From assembly GCA_025936045.1 (NCBI GenBank), contig JAICUB010000010.1:1-64000 (forward strand): a stretch of DNA of 64,000 nucleotides, in the 5' to 3' direction. The position numbers were made by a program, and so were the translations under genes. This document shows positions 59,914-64,000 of this stretch, one piece after another; position 1 is the stretch's first letter; each line of letters begins with the position of its first letter. The DNA comes from Polyangiaceae bacterium (GTDB lineage: Bacteria > Myxococcota_A > Polyangia > Polyangiales > Polyangiaceae). The notes under the pieces were generated by a model. That model did not search any database. It was not told the origin of the DNA and saw only the letters and a list, made by a program, of their open reading frames with translations.

Positions 59914-62900
59914 ATGCCGCCCTCGACGCCGCCGGATCGCGCCAAGCTCAGCGTTTCCCCTTCGGATCGGCGCACGCTCCCGCCGCCGGAGTGGCAGGAC
60001 CGGCCGGGGCCGCGCTCCGCCGCTTCGCTCCTCTTGGAACGGCCGCCGTGGGGTGCGCCCGTCGAGCGCAAGAGCGGGCCGCGCGCCGAGCTCACCATCC
60101 TGTTCGCGAAGCTCGAGACCTCGGAGGGTGACGATGCGGCGGAGCGCGAAGCGGCGACCGCGCTCGCCCGCTCGCTCGCGACCCGCGGCACCCAGCTCGA
60201 CGTCGCGACACGGCTCGCGCGACGCGCGCTCCTGCTCGGCGACGATCCGATGCTGCGTGAAGAACTCGCGGGTTGGTTCGTCACCCTCGGCGAGCCCGCC
60301 CTCGCGGCGGCGACGCTGCGTCCCCTCGTTCCCGCGAACGGCGGCCCCGAAGCGACCTCGCTCCTCGTGCGCATCGGCGTGCTGCTCGCGCGCGCCGGCG
60401 AGGCGCACGCCGCGAGCGAGGCGCTCGCGGATGCCGCTGCTGCCGACGCTACCGATCCGATCCCGCTCGAGATCCTCGCGTCCATCGCTGCGTGGGCACC
60501 GCAAGCGGTCGAGCCCGTGCGCGGCGCCGACGCCTACGTGGCGGCGGCCGAGCGCCGCGACGCCCGCAGCGAGAAAGCGGCAGGCTTCGAGGATTTGTTG
60601 CGGGGCTTCGAGCTTTGCTCGAGCCACCCGCTCGTCGCCGAGCGCTTGGCGGCGTCGCTCCTCGCGCGCGGACGCGGCGGTGCGGCGGACGAAATCCGGC
60701 GCGAGCACGCCGCGTCGCTCGCCGAGGGCGCGCGCGCCGCGCACCTCAAGCGCATGCGCCAGGCCGTCAAAGACGGTGACTTGCCGCGCGCGCTCGGCGC
60801 CGCCTTCGACGCGCGCCTGGACGCCGAAATCGATCTCCGCAGCGTGCTCGCTTCGATCGATCCGGTGGCCGGAGCCGAGGAGTTGCCGCTCGGCATCGAC
60901 GGTCTGCTCGAGCGCGCCGGCATGCACGAGCTCCTCGCCGCGCGCGTCGAGCTCGCGTCGGATTTTCTCGCCGGCCGCGAGCGGGCGCGCGCGCGCGTCG
61001 CGCTCGGCCGCCTCTACACGGGGCCGCTCGGACGGCCTGATCGCGCGGTGGACGCCTGGATCGACGCGCTCGTCGCCGATCCGGGGTGCGAGCCCGCGCT
61101 CGACGCGCTGCGTCGTCACGGCACGGTCACGCGTGATGCGTCTCCGCTCGTCGAAGCGCTGGTTCGCGCAGGCTCGCCCAGGGCCCCGGGCACCCGCGCC
61201 GAGCAGGTCGCGTGTCTGCGCGAGCTCCTCGCGCTCGCGGAAGAACGACTGGGTGATCCGGGGCTGGCGCTCTGGGCCGTCGGTCGCTTGAGCGCGCTCA
61301 CGAGCGCGACCGACGAGATCACCGCCGCCGAAGCGCGCCTCCGCCCGCGCGTCGCGCAGCAAGACGAAACGCTCGCCGAAGCGCGTGAGGAGCTCGACTC
61401 TACGGCGGGCCCCGCGCGCATCGCTCCGCTCGGTCGCATGGCGGGGATCCTCGCGGGCCGTCCCGACGCGGCCGAGGACTACCTCGGCACGCTGCGGGAG
61501 CTCTCCGAGCTCGAACCGGAAGAGCGCGCGCATGCCGTCGCGGCCGAGCGCGTCCTCGTCCGTCTCGGGCGGCAAGCGGAGCTCGAGGCCCTCCTGCGTG
61601 GCCTCGAGGAGCGAGCCGGCTCGGGCGTCGAACGCAGCCGGCTGCGCCTCGCGCTCGCCGTGCTGCGCCGTCGCGGCGGCGACGCGGAGGGCGCTCTGCA
61701 CGAGCTCTTGCCGTTGCTCGCGGAGCCGGGCGCGCACGGTCCGGCGTGGAGTCTCACCCTCTTGCTCGCCGCTCAGTGCGGCGACAAGCGCTCGCGCTCG
61801 CTCGCGCTCGCTCGCGTCGCCGGACAACTCGCCCCGTCGCTCCGCGCCGTGCTGCTCGCCGTCGCCGCCGAGGAACAACTCGCCACGGGCGACGTGGACG
61901 GCGCGCGCGTCACGAGCGAGCTGGCTTGTTCCGCCGATCCGTCCCTGGCACGTCCGGCGGCGGCGCGCGCGCGCGTGGGCGTCGCCGCGGGCGGCCGCTG
62001 GGGTGCGGAAGCCATCGAGCGCGCGATGAGCATCGTCGTTCCTCGCCCCGCGCTCTCGGCGGCGCTCGCCGACATCCTCGATCGCCTGGGTGAGCCGCTG
62101 CTCGCGGCGGCATGGGCGCAACGTTCGGGCGCGCTCCGTCCCGGGGATCTCGACGCCGCGCGCGGCCGGCTCACGCGTGCGCTCGCGAGCGGCGACGGTG
62201 TCCGGCTCGCCGACACGCTCGCTTGGCTCCTCTCGCAGCCGCAACGGCTGACGGCGGCGGCGCCGACGATCGCGGAAGCCATCGAAAAGTTGTCGCGGCT
62301 GGCGCCCGGTCGTGCGGCGGCGCTTGCTCGCCGCGCGCTCGACGTGCTCGGTCCGCGCGACCCCGTGCTGCGGGCGGCCGCGCTGGCGGTCGCCGATCGG
62401 GTCGGAGAGCGCGGGCTCGGTATCGCCGTGATGGAGCGCTGGCTCGCGACGGGCTCGCTCGGCACCGAGCGTGGCCAGGTGCTGCTCGACCTCGCGCGGC
62501 GTCGCAAGCTTTCGGGCGACGCCGACGGCGCGGCCCGCGCTCTCAGCCGTTCGCTCACCGAAGGCGCGACGCCCGCCGAGGTGCTGCCCGAGATCGATAG
62601 CGCGCTGCCGACGCGCTCCTCCGACGGGGAAATCGCCTTGCTCCAGGCGCGCGCGGAGGCGCTGAGCGCGCTCGCGGAAGCCGATCAGCGCGGGACGTTG
62701 CGAGCCTGGCGGGAGCTCGGCGCAGCGCTTTGGGACCTGGCGGGGGACCACGTGGGAGCGCTCCGGGCGTGGGACCGCGCGGCTGCCATCGACGTCGAGC
62801 ATGGGGCCGAAAATCTGGCCGGCGATTTGCTCGCGTTCGCGGGTGAGGCACATGCCCTGGAGCGGCTCGTGGAGCACGCGCGGCGCCGTGGGGAGACGCC

Positions 62901-64000
62901 CGAGGCGGCGCGCTACTACGCGCTCGCCGCCGCGATTGCGCTCGGCGGCGCCCGCGCACCCGAAGCCTTTTTCTACGCGCGCCGCACCCTCGAGATCGAT
63001 CCCGCCCGCAGTGACGCAATCGCGATCGCCGAGCGATCGGCGGGTGACGGCGAGCTCGACGCGCTCGATCACCTGTACGACCGCTTGGCGACGAACGCGC
63101 TCGGCTGCTTCGGTGAGCGCGCCGTTCGTTACCGCGCGGCGCGCCAGTTCGAGCGCCGCGGCCTCTTGGAGCGGGCTCTCCGCCACGCGGTCGGCGCGTT
63201 CGAGGCGGTACCGTCCGAGGGCGTCGTCTTCGTGACGCTCGCGCGGCTCGCCGAACGCGGCGATTTGCGAGCCGAAATGGTTCACGCCATCGAGCGCGTC
63301 GCCGAGCGCACCAAGCACCCGGAGCTCGGCGCCGCGTGGCTCAGGCGGGCGGCCGTTTTCGCGGGTGAAAGCGAGGAAGGCCGGCGCCAGCGTGTCGAAA
63401 TGTTGCTGCGCGCGCTCGCCGTGCGCGTCGACGTCGAGCTCGTGACGCAGCTCTCGCTCGCCATGGCCGAGCTCGTGCGCGACCAGCCGGACGAACGCGA
63501 CGCGGCGGAGCTGCGCTTCCGTCGCGCCGCGCGTGCCGTGCTCATGCGCGCAGAAGGGCCGGAGGGCGCGCGTGTCGCGATCGAGGTGGCGCGCTGTGCG
63601 CTCATGACCTTCGACGACGCGACGCTCGCGGCCGAAGCCGTCGAACGTGCCGCGACCGCCGCGGGCGATCTCGAGCGCTTCGCGGAGCTCGAGCCAGAAG
63701 CGACGACCATCGCGCGCGGTGCGCGCGCGGAGGCGCTGGTCGACAAGCTGGTGGAGCTCGGCGCGCAGCGCTTCGCGAGCGCCGGCACGCCGCTCCTGGC
63801 ACTCGGAGCCGCCATCGCCGCGGCGCGCGGAGACGCTGCAAAAGCGGCGCGGCTGCTCGTGCTCGCCGCGGGGCGCGATCCGGGGGACGCAGCGTTGCTC
63901 GCACGGGCCGAAGCGGCGGCCCGCGCGACGGGCGACCCCGAGCTCATCGCGCTCGCCGTGGACGCCATGCCCGATCGCGGGCGCTTCACGCTCGTGCTGG
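59914..64000 (+). CDS. Very large helical-repeat protein, 5' part (continues beyond window)
   Basis: The frame beginning at this ATG stays open for 1362 codons to the edge of the window, so both the true length and the C-terminus are unknown. The N-terminus is P-P-S-T-P-P-D-R-A-K-L-S-V-S; no signal peptide is seen. The remainder consists of Ala/Leu/Arg/Glu-rich amphipathic helices in pairs (A-G-D-L-E-R-F-A-E-L and R-A-L-A-V-R-V-D-V-E-L-V-T-Q-L), suggesting a TPR- or HEAT-like superhelix of many units. A TATAGT hexamer at 59873-59878 may be its -10 element. The 1148-codon frame on the opposite strand is its shadow. Family assignment is tentative (TPR-like). Confidence 0.8.
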   Translation, partial: MPPSTPPDRAKLSVSPSDRRTLPPPEWQDRPGPRSAASLLLERPPWGAPVERKSGPRAELTILFAKLETSEGDDAAEREAATALARSLATRGTQLDVATRLARRALLLGDDPMLREELAGWFVTLGEPALAAATLRPLVPANGGPEATSLLVRIGVLLARAGEAHAASEALADAAAADATDPIPLEILASIAAWAPQAVEPVRGADAYVAAAERRDARSEKAAGFEDLLRGFELCSSHPLVAERLAASLLARGRGGAADEIRREHAASLAEGARAAHLKRMRQAVKDGDLPRALGAAFDARLDAEIDLRSVLASIDPVAGAEELPLGIDGLLERAGMHELLAARVELASDFLAGRERARARVALGRLYTGPLGRPDRAVDAWIDALVADPGCEPALDALRRHGTVTRDASPLVEALVRAGSPRAPGTRAEQVACLRELLALAEERLGDPGLALWAVGRLSALTSATDEITAAEARLRPRVAQQDETLAEAREELDSTAGPARIAPLGRMAGILAGRPDAAEDYLGTLRELSELEPEERAHAVAAERVLVRLGRQAELEALLRGLEERAGSGVERSRLRLALAVLRRRGGDAEGALHELLPLLAEPGAHGPAWSLTLLLAAQCGDKRSRSLALARVAGQLAPSLRAVLLAVAAEEQLATGDVDGARVTSELACSADPSLARPAAARARVGVAAGGRWGAEAIERAMSIVVPRPALSAALADILDRLGEPLLAAAWAQRSGALRPGDLDAARGRLTRALASGDGVRLADTLAWLLSQPQRLTAAAPTIAEAIEKLSRLAPGRAAALARRALDVLGPRDPVLRAAALAVADRVGERGLGIAVMERWLATGSLGTERGQVLLDLARRRKLSGDADGAARALSRSLTEGATPAEVLPEIDSALPTRSSDGEIALLQARAEALSALAEADQRGTLRAWRELGAALWDLAGDHVGALRAWDRAAAIDVEHGAENLAGDLLAFAGEAHALERLVEHARRRGETPEAARYYALAAAIALGGARAPEAFFYARRTLEIDPARSDAIAIAERSAGDGELDALDHLYDRLATNALGCFGERAVRYRAARQFERRGLLERALRHAVGAFEAVPSEGVVFVTLARLAERGDLRAEMVHAIERVAERTKHPELGAAWLRRAAVFAGESEEGRRQRVEMLLRALAVRVDVELVTQLSLAMAELVRDQPDERDAAELRFRRAARAVLMRAEGPEGARVAIEVARCALMTFDDATLAAEAVERAATAAGDLERFAELEPEATTIARGARAEALVDKLVELGAQRFASAGTPLLALGAAIAAARGDAAKAARLLVLAAGRDPGDAALLARAEAAARATGDPELIALAVDAMPDRGRFTLVL

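Noticed and set aside
59872-63318. 1148-codon open frame on the minus strand
   Set aside because: It is the antisense of the longer plus-strand helical-repeat gene, has an extreme Arg/Glu composition and no recognisable motif. High GC leaves antisense frames open.

Overview
This is a very GC-rich chromosomal segment, most likely from a member of the Myxococcota (Polyangiales/Sorangium-like). The pointers are two transmembrane Ser/Thr kinases (one fused to a formylglycine-generating-enzyme-like domain), a GGDEF protein and three consecutive genes carrying FHA domains, many large secreted lipoproteins, paired histidine kinases, a PilT-type ATPase, a DUF1552/DUF1592 pair and dense GTGA/ATGA start-stop overlaps. 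I see no IS element, phage gene, CRISPR array, tRNA or rRNA. Base composition and gene density look even throughout, so there is no obvious island.

Layout. 1-5.7 kb: the 3' part of argJ, a PDZ lipoprotein, metK behind a structured leader, an FHA-GGDEF protein, and glnA plus glnB with three hairpins between them. 5.9-12.5 kb: a receptor-like Ser/Thr kinase coupled to a GNAT acetyltransferase, then two overlapping histidine kinases, the second with a degenerate ATPase domain. 12.5-24.2 kb: ruvB, an esterase, a membrane protein of unknown function, a PilT-like ATPase, an L,D-transpeptidase lipoprotein, a NUDIX/VWA-lipoprotein operon, EVE and EEP proteins and a lipoprotein. 24.2-34.6 kb: ftsH, the DUF1552/DUF1592 pair, glycyl-tRNA synthetase, an MFS transporter and a Pro/Ala-rich envelope protein. 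34.6-41.2 kb: three same-strand FHA genes (zinc-ribbon-FHA, VWA-like-FHA, FHA-ABC exporter). 41.3-44.7 kb: rplS and a divergent rRNA-modification pair (an RluA-RlmI fusion, then RlmE). 44.7-46.4 kb: a second L,D-transpeptidase carrying a perfect 18-bp minisatellite.

The most unusual locus is 46.4-54.7 kb, all on the minus strand. An outer-membrane FadL-like protein and a YceI-like lipoprotein are coupled by a stop-start overlap. They are followed by a small Ala/Pro-rich lipoprotein-type peptide ending in C-G-P-G-T-C-G, a DUF692 (MNIO) enzyme, and a 979-residue protein. The first 260 residues of that protein resemble the DUF2063 partner of MNIO enzymes, and they are fused in frame to a Ser/Thr kinase, a membrane segment and an FGE-like domain. 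This looks like a RiPP pathway (MNIO plus partner plus Cys-containing precursor) physically joined to a signalling kinase. A strong internal ribosome site could also release the kinase-FGE part alone.

54.7-64 kb: thrC, a large Cys-rich VWA lipoprotein, a TPR/PEGA protein with a good intrinsic terminator, and the 5' part of a very long helical-repeat protein that runs off the window. A recurring regulatory feature is a TANNNT hexamer placed exactly six bases before the start codon of six separate genes, which suggests leaderless transcription.
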